Source of the DNA: Bacteroidales bacterium
Lineage (GTDB): Bacteria > Bacteroidota > Bacteroidia > Bacteroidales > UBA932
NCBI GenBank assembly: GCA_017509755.1
Contig: JAFWOY010000035.1
Coordinates: 1-41,597 of the forward strand
Length of the DNA stretch: 41,597 nucleotides
Direction: 5' to 3'
The position numbers and the translations under genes were made by a program. Under the pieces are notes generated by a model. That model made no database searches. It was not told the origin of the DNA and saw only the letters and a list, made by a program, of their open reading frames with translations. Positions 1 to 7,601 of the stretch are shown here, piece after piece. Numbering within the stretch: position 1 is the stretch's first letter; each line of letters begins with the position of its first letter.

Positions 1-1546
1 CGACACCTGGAGTTCGACCCTCGGCTTCTTCGGCCGTCTCAACTACAACTACAAGGAGCGTTACCTCCTGGAGGCCAACATCCGTTACGACGGTTCCTCC
101 AAGTTCCCGAAACACCTGAAATGGATGTGGTTCCCGTCCGTCTCCGCCGGCTGGCGCGTGACCGAGGAGCCGTGGATGGAAGGTGTCAAGGACGTGCTCT
201 CGGCCATGAAGCTCCGCGCTTCCTGGGGTACCATCGGCGACCAGTCCGTGGCCGGCTCGATGTACATCCCGACGATGAGTTCCACGCTCTCCACCTGGAT
301 CCACGACGGCGCCCGTGACACCTACTTCAACACGGCTGGCGCTGTCGCTTCCGACATCACCTGGCAGATGATCGAGACCATCGACTTCGGTGCCGACCTC
401 TCGTTCTTCAACAGCCTGAACATCACCTTCGACTGGTTCCGCCGCAAGACCAACGGCATGATCGTTCCGGGTCCCGGCGTGGGCTACGCCTACGGTACCA
501 CCGCCCCGCAGGGCAACTTCGGTTCGCTGCACACCGACGGCTGGGAACTCTCCGTCAACTACGGCCACATGTTCGACAACGGCCTCAGCGTGTCCGCTAC
601 CGCGACGCTCGCCGACGCCGTGACGACGATCACCAAATACGGCGCCACCCAGAGCATTGACGACTGGTATGTGGGCAAGACCTACGGTGAGATCTGGGGC
701 TACCGCGTCGACCGCCTCTACCAGAACTCCGACTTCGAGTGGCAGAACGGCTCGCTCGTCCGCGTCGAGGCCAACGACCCGTCGAACCCGGCCAACTACC
801 AGTATGCGCACTACAAGATGACCGATCCCAACGCGCCGCTGCAGGGCCGCTTCAACGCCAGCAGCTCCGTGATGTTCGGCCCCGGTGACGTGAAGTACCG
901 CGACCTTGACGGCGACGGCATCATCAACGACGGCAAGCGCCTGCTCGACGACCACGGCGACCTCGACATCATCGGCAACACGACGCCGCGTTACGAGTAC
1001 AGCTTCCGCCTCGACCTCGGCTGGAAGGGCATCGACTTCTCGATGTTCTGGCAGGGCATCGGCAAGCGTGACATGTGGGGTTCCTCCTCGCTGACGCTCC
1101 CGGGCTTCAACTCCTCCGACGGTGCCATGGCAGCTGCCTTCGCCGACAACTTCTGGTATGAGGAGTTCAAGGACGGCAGCCTCGTCGACTCGCACTACGA
1201 CGCCTTCTATCCGCGCGCCTACAACATGGGTAACGGCACCAGCGGCTTCAACCTCCTGACCAACGACCGCTACCTCCTCAACATGGCCTACCTCCGCCTG
1301 AAGAACGTGACCCTGGGTTACTCCCTGCCTATGAACCTGATCCGCAAGATCAACATGCAGAAGGCCCGCATCTACGTCTCCCTCGAGAACTTCCTCACCT
1401 TCGACCACCTGAAAGGCATGCCGGTCGATCCTGAGGTCGTCGCAGGTGTATCTTCCCTCCTGAGCAGTGACTACAACTTGTCACGTGCCGCTGTCGGTGC
1501 TCCGGCCATGCGCACCGCTTCCTTCGGTCTCCAGCTCACATTTTAA
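1..1546 (+). CDS. SusC/RagA-family TonB-dependent outer-membrane transporter, C-terminal part
   Basis: The reading frame is open from base 2, so the gene begins upstream of the window; 514 residues are visible. The part present is the C-terminal half of the outer-membrane beta-barrel. It contains the typical SusC run GRLNYNYKERYLLEANIRYD, followed by a W.P..S.GWR segment, and it ends in alternating strands with a terminal Phe (FGLQLTF), as expected for a Bam-inserted barrel. These proteins import oligosaccharides or peptides across the outer membrane with energy from TonB, capped by a SusD lipoprotein. The SusD gene follows after 18 nt, so the two are co-transcribed. Plug domain, TonB box and signal peptide lie outside the window. 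The substrate cannot be told, and no glycoside hydrolase follows in this cluster. Confidence 0.95.
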   Translation, partial: DTWSSTLGFFGRLNYNYKERYLLEANIRYDGSSKFPKHLKWMWFPSVSAGWRVTEEPWMEGVKDVLSAMKLRASWGTIGDQSVAGSMYIPTMSSTLSTWIHDGARDTYFNTAGAVASDITWQMIETIDFGADLSFFNSLNITFDWFRRKTNGMIVPGPGVGYAYGTTAPQGNFGSLHTDGWELSVNYGHMFDNGLSVSATATLADAVTTITKYGATQSIDDWYVGKTYGEIWGYRVDRLYQNSDFEWQNGSLVRVEANDPSNPANYQYAHYKMTDPNAPLQGRFNASSSVMFGPGDVKYRDLDGDGIINDGKRLLDDHGDLDIIGNTTPRYEYSFRLDLGWKGIDFSMFWQGIGKRDMWGSSSLTLPGFNSSDGAMAAAFADNFWYEEFKDGSLVDSHYDAFYPRAYNMGNGTSGFNLLTNDRYLLNMAYLRLKNVTLGYSLPMNLIRKINMQKARIYVSLENFLTFDHLKGMPVDPEVVAGVSSLLSSDYNLSRAAVGAPAMRTASFGLQLTF

Positions 1547-1564
1547 TTCAAGAAGGTTCGTATT

Positions 1565-3532
1565 ATGAAAAAGACTATACTTATCACCCTGTCTGTTGTG
1601 GCAGCCCTCGTGTTCACCGGCTGCAACTCCGATTTCCTCGACAGGTCCAGCAAAGTGACGATGACCGACAATGCGGATTATTGGACCAAAGCCACCAACG
1701 TCCGTCTCTTTGTGGATGGAGCCTATAACCAATATTTTACGGGTTATAACTCCGGCTGGAGCGGTACGAAGACTCCGACCTGTTTCAATCGTAACGAATG
1801 CAGCGACGATATCTCGACGGGCAGCGCCCAGTACGACATCCTGCTGACCAACCCCAACGACAACTGGTACCGTTCCGAAGGTATCCGTTTCCTGGTGCGC
1901 CGCGGCGGCACGGGCTGGGATTTCTCCTGGATCCGCAAATGGAATACGCTCATCGAACGCCTTGAGCAATACAAAGACTCTTATACGTCGGAGGAATTCA
2001 ACCACTGGATGGGCGTCGCCCGTTTCTTCCGCGCCTATGAGTACAGCACGATCGTCCAGTCGTTCGGCGACGTTCCGTACTACGACCACGTGCTCTCCAA
2101 CGACGAGTACGACGAGCAGTACAAGGACCGCGACCCGCGCACGACCGTCATGCAGAAATGCATGGAAGACTTCGACTTCGCCATGGCCAACATCCGGACC
2201 AACGACGGTACGGACTATGTGAACCGCTACGTGGCCGCCACGATGGCTTCCCGCTGTATGCTCTTCGAAGGCACCTGGTACATCTACCACAAGAATGACC
2301 CGGCCATGAAGACCTGCAGCAATGTCGATGCCCTCGCCAAGACCTTCCTCGAGAAGGCCCGCGACTATGCCCAGATCGTCATCGACTCCGGCAAGTACGG
2401 TTTCACCACGGAGTTCAACGCCCTGTTCGGTACGTACAAAGGCCGGCCGGCTGGCAATGAAATCCTGCTTTATCGCTCGTATAGCAACGACCTGGCCATC
2501 CGCCACTGCATCGCTTCCTACTGCAACATGCGTGAGGGACAGAGCGGTGTCGCCAACCTCTCCACGCTGAAGGCCTGGATCTGCAACGACGGCCAGCCGT
2601 ATACCACTTCCACGGTGGATAAGGCTGATTCGTTCGAGATGCATGACCTGGTCGCCTCCCGTGACCCGCGTTTCGAAGCAACCTTCTACCGTACTGCCAC
2701 GAGCATGAACGCGACGGGTATCTATACGGTCAAGTTCATCGACCGCGAAGGTCCGGATCTCTGGAGCGACAACACCAATACCGGCCGTCCGGAGTTCCGT
2801 TCGAACACCAACATCAACGGCTATCCTTGCGTCCGCTACGCCGAGACCGTCCTCAACTGGATCGAGGCCAAGGCTGAGCTCGCCGACAAGTTCGGCGGTG
2901 CCGCCGTCACGCAGGCCGACCTCGACAAGTCCATCAACGCCATCCGCAACCGGCCGATCGCTGATGCCGCTGTCGCCCGTGGCGTCAAGAAGACCGCCCC
3001 GCTGCAGCTGGGCAACCTGCCGAACGACCCGGCCCGTACCTCCGCCCTCGAGGCCGGTACCCACGCCGGTATCGTCAACAGCCCGCTGATCTGGGAGATC
3101 CGCCGCGAACGCCGCATGGAATTCTTTGCCGAGAATTTCCGTACCCTCGACATCCGCCGCTGGGGCAAGCTCGAACTGATGCAGGGCGCCAACAACCCTG
3201 ACATCCTGCTCGGCTGCTGGGTCAAACTTTCCGACGTGGTCAGTCCGGCCGACCCGCTTGAGCGTCCGTTCAATGTCACGGCTGCCGATGCGAATGCGAA
3301 CAGTCTGCTTCGCGTCCAGAAAGCCGACGGTACGATCATCGCTTATACGGGTTCCAACCTTGATGAAATGGAAGGTTTCCTGGTACCGAAGAATGTCCGC
3401 GACCGTGGCAACATCGGTGGTGTGAAGCAGTATCTCGAACCGATCTGCCGCGACGTCATCAACGACTACGCCAACAAGTCGAAAGAAGGCAAAGAGTACA
3501 AGATCACCCAGAACCCTGGGTGGGAGGAATAA
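1565..3532 (+). CDS. SusD/RagB-family nutrient-binding outer-membrane lipoprotein
   Basis: This 655-residue protein has a lipoprotein signal peptide with lipobox VFTGC (Cys20), so it should be anchored at the outer membrane and lie over the SusC barrel encoded just upstream. SusD signatures are visible: the N-terminal N..L.DGAYNQYF-type helix, an ARFFRAYEYS helix with FGDVPYYDHVL near residues 155-180, and the C-terminal IWEIRRERRMEFFAENFRTLDIRRWGK block near 510-545, the most conserved part of the family. The length is somewhat above the usual 500-600 residues. It binds the substrate for import; which substrate cannot be read from sequence. The gene ends 21 nt before a terminator, so the SusC/SusD unit is a closed two-gene operon as far as it can be seen. 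Confidence 0.95.
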   Translation: MKKTILITLSVVAALVFTGCNSDFLDRSSKVTMTDNADYWTKATNVRLFVDGAYNQYFTGYNSGWSGTKTPTCFNRNECSDDISTGSAQYDILLTNPNDNWYRSEGIRFLVRRGGTGWDFSWIRKWNTLIERLEQYKDSYTSEEFNHWMGVARFFRAYEYSTIVQSFGDVPYYDHVLSNDEYDEQYKDRDPRTTVMQKCMEDFDFAMANIRTNDGTDYVNRYVAATMASRCMLFEGTWYIYHKNDPAMKTCSNVDALAKTFLEKARDYAQIVIDSGKYGFTTEFNALFGTYKGRPAGNEILLYRSYSNDLAIRHCIASYCNMREGQSGVANLSTLKAWICNDGQPYTTSTVDKADSFEMHDLVASRDPRFEATFYRTATSMNATGIYTVKFIDREGPDLWSDNTNTGRPEFRSNTNINGYPCVRYAETVLNWIEAKAELADKFGGAAVTQADLDKSINAIRNRPIADAAVARGVKKTAPLQLGNLPNDPARTSALEAGTHAGIVNSPLIWEIRRERRMEFFAENFRTLDIRRWGKLELMQGANNPDILLGCWVKLSDVVSPADPLERPFNVTAADANANSLLRVQKADGTIIAYTGSNLDEMEGFLVPKNVRDRGNIGGVKQYLEPICRDVINDYANKSKEGKEYKITQNPGWEE

Positions 3533-3553
3533 CTCGAGTCTTATGAAAAAGGG

Positions 3554-3583
3554 AGCCTGACAATTGTTGTCAGGCTTCTTTTT
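3554..3583 (+). terminator. Rho-independent terminator after susD-like gene
   Basis: A perfect 10-bp stem AGCCTGACAA / TTGTCAGGCT with a 3-nt loop is followed by a T-rich tract (CTTCTTTTTA). It lies 21 nt after the SusD stop codon. Its loop and 3' arm overlap the dusB promoter. Confidence 0.85.
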
Positions 3584-3593
3584 ATTATATTTG
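3564..3593 (+). promoter_or_regulatory. Promoter of dusB (TTG-N19-TATATTTG)
   Basis: The -7 box TATATTTG (3586-3593) matches the Bacteroidota consensus TAnnTTTG exactly, and a TTG at 3564-3566 is 19 nt upstream. The dusB ATG is only 8 nt after the -7 box, so the transcript would be leaderless or almost so. The -33 TTG lies in the loop of the preceding terminator. Confidence 0.65.
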
Positions 3594-3600
3594 CCAATTC

Positions 3601-4575
3601 ATGAAAATCGGCAATATTGACCTGGGTGAAAAGCCGGTGTTGCTGGCACCGATGGAAGACGTCACGGACGCCTCTTTCCGGTATGTCTGCAAGGAATTCG
3701 GGGCCGATATGCTGTACACGGAATTCATCTCATCCGACGGACTGATCCGTGATGCGGCCAAGACCATCGCCAAGATGCAGGTAACGGATGCGGAACGGCC
3801 GATCGGCATCCAGATCTACGGTCATCTGCCCGATGCCCTGGTGGAAGCCGCCGTCCGGGCGGAAGAAGCCCATCCAGACCTGATAGACATCAATTTCGGT
3901 TGCCCGGTCAATAAGATTGCGCGGCGCGGCGCGGGGAGCGGGATGATGCGCGAGCCCGACAAGATGGTCGAGATTACGCGGCGCGTGGTCGAGGCGGTCA
4001 AACTCCCCGTGACGGTCAAGACGCGCCTGGGTTGGGATGATGACAGCAAGATTATCGTGGAGTTGGCCGAACGCCTGCAAGATGCCGGTATTTCCGCATT
4101 GACGATCCATGGGCGCACCCGTGCCCAATTATATAAAGGTGTGGCAGACTGGTCACTGATCGGGGCCGTCAAGCGGAATCCCCGCATGCATATTCCCATC
4201 ATCGGCAATGGCGACATCACGACCCCGGAGGGCGCGAAGATGGCTTTCGACCGGTATGGCGTGGACGCAATCATGATCGGTCGGGCCAGTTTCGGACATC
4301 CCTGGATCTTCCGTGAAGTAAAACATTATCTGGCCACAGGCGAGTTGCTTCCGCCGATGAGTGTACGTGAGCGGGTGGATCTGGCTAAGCGTCATCTTGC
4401 CAAATCGTTGGAACTCAAAGGAGATCGTGTCGGCATTTTCGAGATGCGGCGGCACTTGAGCTGCTATTTCAAAGGACTTGATAATTTCAAGGAGACGCGC
4501 CTGAAACTGGTGACGTCCCTGGATCCGGCCGAGCTCTATGCGACGCTCGATCACATTGCGGAGGTATGGGGATGA
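3601..4575 (+). CDS. dusB: tRNA-dihydrouridine synthase, DusB type
   Basis: This 324-residue flavoenzyme reduces uridines in tRNA to dihydrouridine with FMN and NADPH in the cytoplasm. The Dus motifs are clear: LLAPMEDVTDASFR at the N-terminus (FMN binding), INFGCPVNKIARRGAGSGMM around residue 100 with the catalytic Cys, LTIHGRTRAQLYKG near 165, and IGNGDI / IGRASFGHPWIF near 200-235 for flavin phosphate binding. Length and motif order fit the COG0042/DusB group. The ATG at 3601 is the only sensible start, sitting just behind the promoter. The stop codon overlaps the lpxK start (ATGA), so translation of the two is probably coupled. Confidence 0.93.
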   Translation: MKIGNIDLGEKPVLLAPMEDVTDASFRYVCKEFGADMLYTEFISSDGLIRDAAKTIAKMQVTDAERPIGIQIYGHLPDALVEAAVRAEEAHPDLIDINFGCPVNKIARRGAGSGMMREPDKMVEITRRVVEAVKLPVTVKTRLGWDDDSKIIVELAERLQDAGISALTIHGRTRAQLYKGVADWSLIGAVKRNPRMHIPIIGNGDITTPEGAKMAFDRYGVDAIMIGRASFGHPWIFREVKHYLATGELLPPMSVRERVDLAKRHLAKSLELKGDRVGIFEMRRHLSCYFKGLDNFKETRLKLVTSLDPAELYATLDHIAEVWG

Positions 4576-5633
4576 TCAGCAGTGTCTTTCTCTTTCCATA
4601 CTGGCTGGTGCTGCGGATCCGGCACGCGCTCTATGACAGCGGACGGCTCAAATCGGTGAGCCACCCGGTTCCGGTCCTGTCTGTGGGCAATATCACGGCA
4701 GGCGGTACGGGCAAGACGCCGATGGTCGAGTATCTGGTCAATCTGCTGCAGGGACGTTGTCGTGTGGCGGTGCTCTCGCGCGGCTACAAGCGCAAGGGAA
4801 AGGGGTTTCGTCTGGTGACGGTGGAAGATACGGCCGATCTGGCAGGCGATGAGCCGCTGCAGATCAAGCGAAAATTCCCTGATGTGCTGGTCGCCGTGGA
4901 CAAGGACCGCAATCACGGCGTGGAGCAGTTGCTGGCGCTCCCCGAGGAACAGCGGCCTCAAATGGTCCTGTTGGACGACGGCTTCCAGCACCGCAGGCTG
5001 AAACCGGCGCTGAATCTGGTACTGGTGGATTACAACCGGCCCATTTTCAAGGACAACCTGCTCCCTGTCGGGCGATTGCGCGACCTTCCGGAACAGATTC
5101 GCCGGGCGGACGTGGTGGTCATGACCAAGAGTCCCCGTTATCTCGACGAATGGGAACGCGGCAAGATGCGCCAGCTGACGCGCCTGCGTCCCAGCCAGCC
5201 GCTCTTCTTTGCGACGCTCAAATATGGTGAGCTGCTGCCTGTCTTCCGCTGGGAAGCCGATAAACGCTATATCTACTCCAAAGATGTCTTTCTTTTTTCC
5301 GGCGTGGCCGATGACCGGCCGTTGCGCGTGCATCTCACGGACCGCTACGAGCATATCGCCCACAAGCGTTTCAGCGACCACCACCGCTTCACGCACCGCG
5401 ATCTGCGCCGGCTCGCGCAGGAAGTCCGCCGCAATCCCCGCGCGCTCCTGCTGACCACCGAGAAAGACGCCCAGCGCCTCCTGCATTGCGAGAAACTGGA
5501 TCCGGAAGTCCGCCGCCGCCTTTTCTATCTGCCTGTCGAGACCGAATTCCTCACCTGGGAGGAAGGAGAGGCTTTTGACGAGCTGATGTGCCGCAACGTG
5601 CCCGAAAAAGAGCCCGGAAGCCTTCTCTTCTGA
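4572..5633 (+). CDS. lpxK: Tetraacyldisaccharide 4'-kinase (lipid A synthesis)
   Basis: LpxK phosphorylates the 4' position of the lipid A disaccharide precursor at the inner membrane. The hallmark is the P-loop VGNITAGGTGKTPMVEYL near residue 40, preceded by a short hydrophobic N-terminal helix; LDDGFQHRRLK near 140 is the second conserved LpxK motif. The 353-residue length fits Bacteroidota LpxK. I chose the ATG at 4572 because it overlaps the dusB stop as ATGA and has GAGG 7 nt upstream; an ATG two codons earlier (4566) is possible. The pairing of dusB with an envelope gene looks like simple operon sharing. No promoter is seen between them. Confidence 0.93.
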   Translation: MISSVFLFPYWLVLRIRHALYDSGRLKSVSHPVPVLSVGNITAGGTGKTPMVEYLVNLLQGRCRVAVLSRGYKRKGKGFRLVTVEDTADLAGDEPLQIKRKFPDVLVAVDKDRNHGVEQLLALPEEQRPQMVLLDDGFQHRRLKPALNLVLVDYNRPIFKDNLLPVGRLRDLPEQIRRADVVVMTKSPRYLDEWERGKMRQLTRLRPSQPLFFATLKYGELLPVFRWEADKRYIYSKDVFLFSGVADDRPLRVHLTDRYEHIAHKRFSDHHRFTHRDLRRLAQEVRRNPRALLLTTEKDAQRLLHCEKLDPEVRRRLFYLPVETEFLTWEEGEAFDELMCRNVPEKEPGSLLF

Positions 5634-5640
5634 AAATTAA

Positions 5641-5671
5641 TTTGTTCTGACGAAAATATTTCGTAATTTTG
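5641..5671 (+). promoter_or_regulatory. Promoter of rplM-rpsI (TTTG-N19-TAATTTTG)
   Basis: TTTG at 5641-5644 and TAATTTTG at 5664-5671 are separated by 19 nt and match the Bacteroidota -33/-7 consensus. Between the boxes lies the near-palindrome CGAAAATATTTCG (5651-5663). The predicted leader before the GTG start is about 55 nt. Confidence 0.75.
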
Positions 5672-5731
5672 CAGCCCCCAAAAAAGCGGGGCATCGCAAC
5701 ATTTTACAGTATTAACTTAATAATCAACAAA

Positions 5732-6184
5732 GTGGACACTTTAAGCTACAAGACCATTTCCGCCAATAGCGGTACCGTCAAGAAAGAATGGTACGTTATT
5801 GATGCGACCGATCAGGTGCTGGGTCGTCTCGCTTCGCGCGTCGCGCTTGTCCTTCGTGGCAAGAACAAGCCGGATTTCACGCCGCACGTGGATTGTGGTG
5901 ACAACGTCATCATCATCAACGCCGCGAAAATCCGCATGACCGGCAAGAAGCTGACCGACAAGGTGTACGTTAGCCACACCGGTTACCCGGGAGGCCAGCG
6001 TTTCGCTACGCCCGAAGAGATGCTTGATCGCAAGCCGACTTTTGTCGTGGAGCACGCCATCAAAGGTATGCTTCCGAAGAACCGCCTCGGTGCTGACCTG
6101 TTCCGCAACCTCTACGTCTATGAGGGCCCGGAGCACCCGCACGAAGCTCAACAACCCAAACCCCTTACGTTAAACGAAATCTAA
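5732..6184 (+). CDS. rplM: 50S ribosomal protein L13
   Basis: L13 is an early-assembly 50S protein bound to domain II of 23S rRNA. The 150-residue product has the family landmarks: WYVIDATDQVLGRLAS at the N-terminus, HVDCGDNVIIINAAKIRMTGKK in the middle, and HAIKGMLPKNRLG near the C-terminus. The start is the GTG at 5732, giving (M)DTLSYKTISAN, which is how L13 begins in this phylum; the upstream in-frame ATG at 5669 lies inside the promoter -7 box and so cannot be used from that promoter. rpsI follows after 9 nt in the usual rplM-rpsI pair. Confidence 0.95.
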   Translation: MDTLSYKTISANSGTVKKEWYVIDATDQVLGRLASRVALVLRGKNKPDFTPHVDCGDNVIIINAAKIRMTGKKLTDKVYVSHTGYPGGQRFATPEEMLDRKPTFVVEHAIKGMLPKNRLGADLFRNLYVYEGPEHPHEAQQPKPLTLNEI

Positions 6185-6193
6185 GACAGAGTA

Positions 6194-6583
6194 ATGGAAG
6201 TATTCAACGCCCTTGGAAGACGTAAATCAGCAGTTGCTCGCGTCTATTTGAATGCCGGTGCCGGTAACATCGTCATCAACGGCAAGAACCTCGATGAATA
6301 TTTCAAGGAAGACACCTTGAAGTACATCGTCAACCAGCCGCTTGTCCTGACGAACACCGTCGGCCAGTTCGACCTCAAGGTCAACGTGGACGGCGGCGGC
6401 ATCAAAGGCCAGGCCGAAGCCATCCGCCTCGGCATCGCCCGCGCCCTGTGCCAGGTCGATGCAGAAGCCTATCGCCCGGTCCTGAAGTCCAACGGTTTCC
6501 TCACCCGCGACGCCCGCGAGGTCGAGCGCAAGAAACCTGGCCAGCCTGGTGCTCGCAGACGCTTCCAGTTCAGCAAACGTTAA
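6194..6583 (+). CDS. rpsI: 30S ribosomal protein S9
   Basis: S9 lies in the head of the 30S subunit, and its C-terminal tail reaches the P-site tRNA. The 129-residue protein shows [15 protein letters not shown] at the start, the glycine-rich [19 protein letters not shown] helix around residue 70, and the basic tail ending RRRFQFSKR; the final Lys-Arg is the conserved tRNA contact. It is the second gene of the rplM-rpsI unit. No terminator separates it from rpsB, but a new -7 box begins 18 nt after its stop codon. Confidence 0.96.
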   Translation: MEVFNALGRRKSAVARVYLNAGAGNIVINGKNLDEYFKEDTLKYIVNQPLVLTNTVGQFDLKVNVDGGGIKGQAEAIRLGIARALCQVDAEAYRPVLKSNGFLTRDAREVERKKPGQPGARRRFQFSKR

Positions 6584-6600
6584 CAGCAGCTATCCTGATT

Positions 6601-6608
6601 TACATTTG
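6601..6608 (+). promoter_or_regulatory. -7 box (TACATTTG) for rpsB-tsf
   Basis: TACATTTG is an exact TAnnTTTG match 18 nt after rpsI. No TTG stands at the right distance for a -33 element, so the promoter is supported by one box only. It would give a leader of about 150 nt before rpsB. Confidence 0.5.
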
Positions 6609-6613
6609 CACAG

Positions 6614-6722
6614 TCCGGATTCAAAACCGCAGGATCCCTGCCTGATGCGGCAGAAGGCTGCCTGAGATTTGTCCGGCTGCGGAAAATCCGGGAGACCGGC
6701 TTCAAAGACCGCTGCTCCGGGA
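6614..6722 (+). ncRNA. Candidate structured 5' leader of rpsB-tsf
   Basis: Nested complementary segments are visible. TCCGGATT (6614-6621) pairs with AATCCGGG (6685-6692), one wobble; inside that CCGCAG (6627-6632) pairs with CTGCGG (6677-6682); inside that GGCAG (6649-6653) pairs with CTGCC (6658-6662) around an AAGG loop. A further GGAG/CTCC pairing is possible in 6691-6717. The leader starts close behind a -7 box and ends before an A-rich, unpaired stretch leading to the rpsB ATG. Feedback control by S2 on an rpsB leader is known in enterobacteria; that this leader does the same is inference. Confidence 0.45.
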
Positions 6723-6764
6723 TTGAAGAAAAGAGAAAAACAAAACAAGTAAAAAACAAACACA

Positions 6765-7577
6765 ATGTCTAGAACCAATTTCCAAGACTTACTCGATGCA
6801 GGCGTCCACTTCGGTCACCTGAAGCGGAAATGGAATCCCAAAATGGCTCCGTACATCTTCATGGAGAAAAACGGGATCCATATCATCGACCTGCATAAGA
6901 CTGTCGTCAAGATAGACGAGGCAGCCGGCATGATGAAGCAGTTGGCACACGCCGGCCGCAAGATCCTGTTTGTGGCCACGAAGAAACAGGCCAAGGATAT
7001 CGTCGCCGAGTGCGCCCAGAAGGTCAACATGCCGTATGTGACCGAGCGCTGGGCCGGTGGCATGCTCACCAACTTCCCCACCATCCGCAAGGCCGTCAAG
7101 AAGATGAACACCATCGACAAGATGATCACCGACGGTACCTTTGAAACCCTCGCCAAACGCGAGCGCCTCCAGATCTCGCGCCAGCGCGCCAAACTCGAGA
7201 AGAACCTCGGTTCGATCGCCGACCTGAACCGCCTTCCTTCCGCTATCTTTGTCGTGGACGTCCAGAAAGAGATCAACGCCGTCCGCGAAGCCAATCGTCT
7301 GAATATCCCCGTTATCGCAATGGTTGATACATGTTGCGACCCGACCACGATTGATTATGTGATTCCGGCCAACGACGATGCGGCTAAATCCATCCAGCTG
7401 ATTACCGAGACGCTCTGCGGCGCCATTGCCGAAGGTCTCGAGGAACGCCGGATCGAGAAGGAGAAGGAAAAAGAGGAAGCTCCCGCCCATGAAGAGGCTC
7501 CTGCCAAGCGCGTCCGCGCCCGCAAGAATGCCCCGAAGGCTGAGGAAGAACCTGCTGAAGAAACCAACAACGAGTAA
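6765..7577 (+). CDS. rpsB: 30S ribosomal protein S2
   Basis: S2 joins the 30S subunit late and is needed to recruit S1-type activity. The 270-residue protein has the N-terminal LLDAGVHFGHLKRKWNPKMAPYIF motif, the RWAGGMLTNFPTIRKAV segment near residue 95, and the DLNRLPSAIFVVDVQKE and VIPANDDAAKSIQLI blocks. The C-terminal 40 residues are a charged Glu/Lys/Ala-rich tail beyond the conserved core, common in this phylum. The ATG at 6765 follows an A-rich stretch with no Shine-Dalgarno motif. tsf follows after 24 nt in the classic rpsB-tsf order. Confidence 0.96.
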   Translation: MSRTNFQDLLDAGVHFGHLKRKWNPKMAPYIFMEKNGIHIIDLHKTVVKIDEAAGMMKQLAHAGRKILFVATKKQAKDIVAECAQKVNMPYVTERWAGGMLTNFPTIRKAVKKMNTIDKMITDGTFETLAKRERLQISRQRAKLEKNLGSIADLNRLPSAIFVVDVQKEINAVREANRLNIPVIAMVDTCCDPTTIDYVIPANDDAAKSIQLITETLCGAIAEGLEERRIEKEKEKEEAPAHEEAPAKRVRARKNAPKAEEEPAEETNNE

Positions 7578-7601
7578 TCACCAACCTTAAACCGTTACAC
7601 G

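Noticed and set aside
1481..3064. 527-residue minus-strand open frame opposite susC/susD
   Set aside because: Shadow frame; composition rich in Val, Gly, Asp and His as expected from the complement of SusD codons.
5674..5692. GCCCC/GGGGC hairpin at the start of the rplM leader
   Set aside because: Part of the left arm probably lies before the transcript start, so the stem would be incomplete in the mRNA.
5669..5731. Upstream ATG start for rplM giving 171 residues
   Set aside because: The ATG lies within the promoter -7 box and so would not be on the transcript; the GTG at 5732 gives the usual L13 N-terminus.
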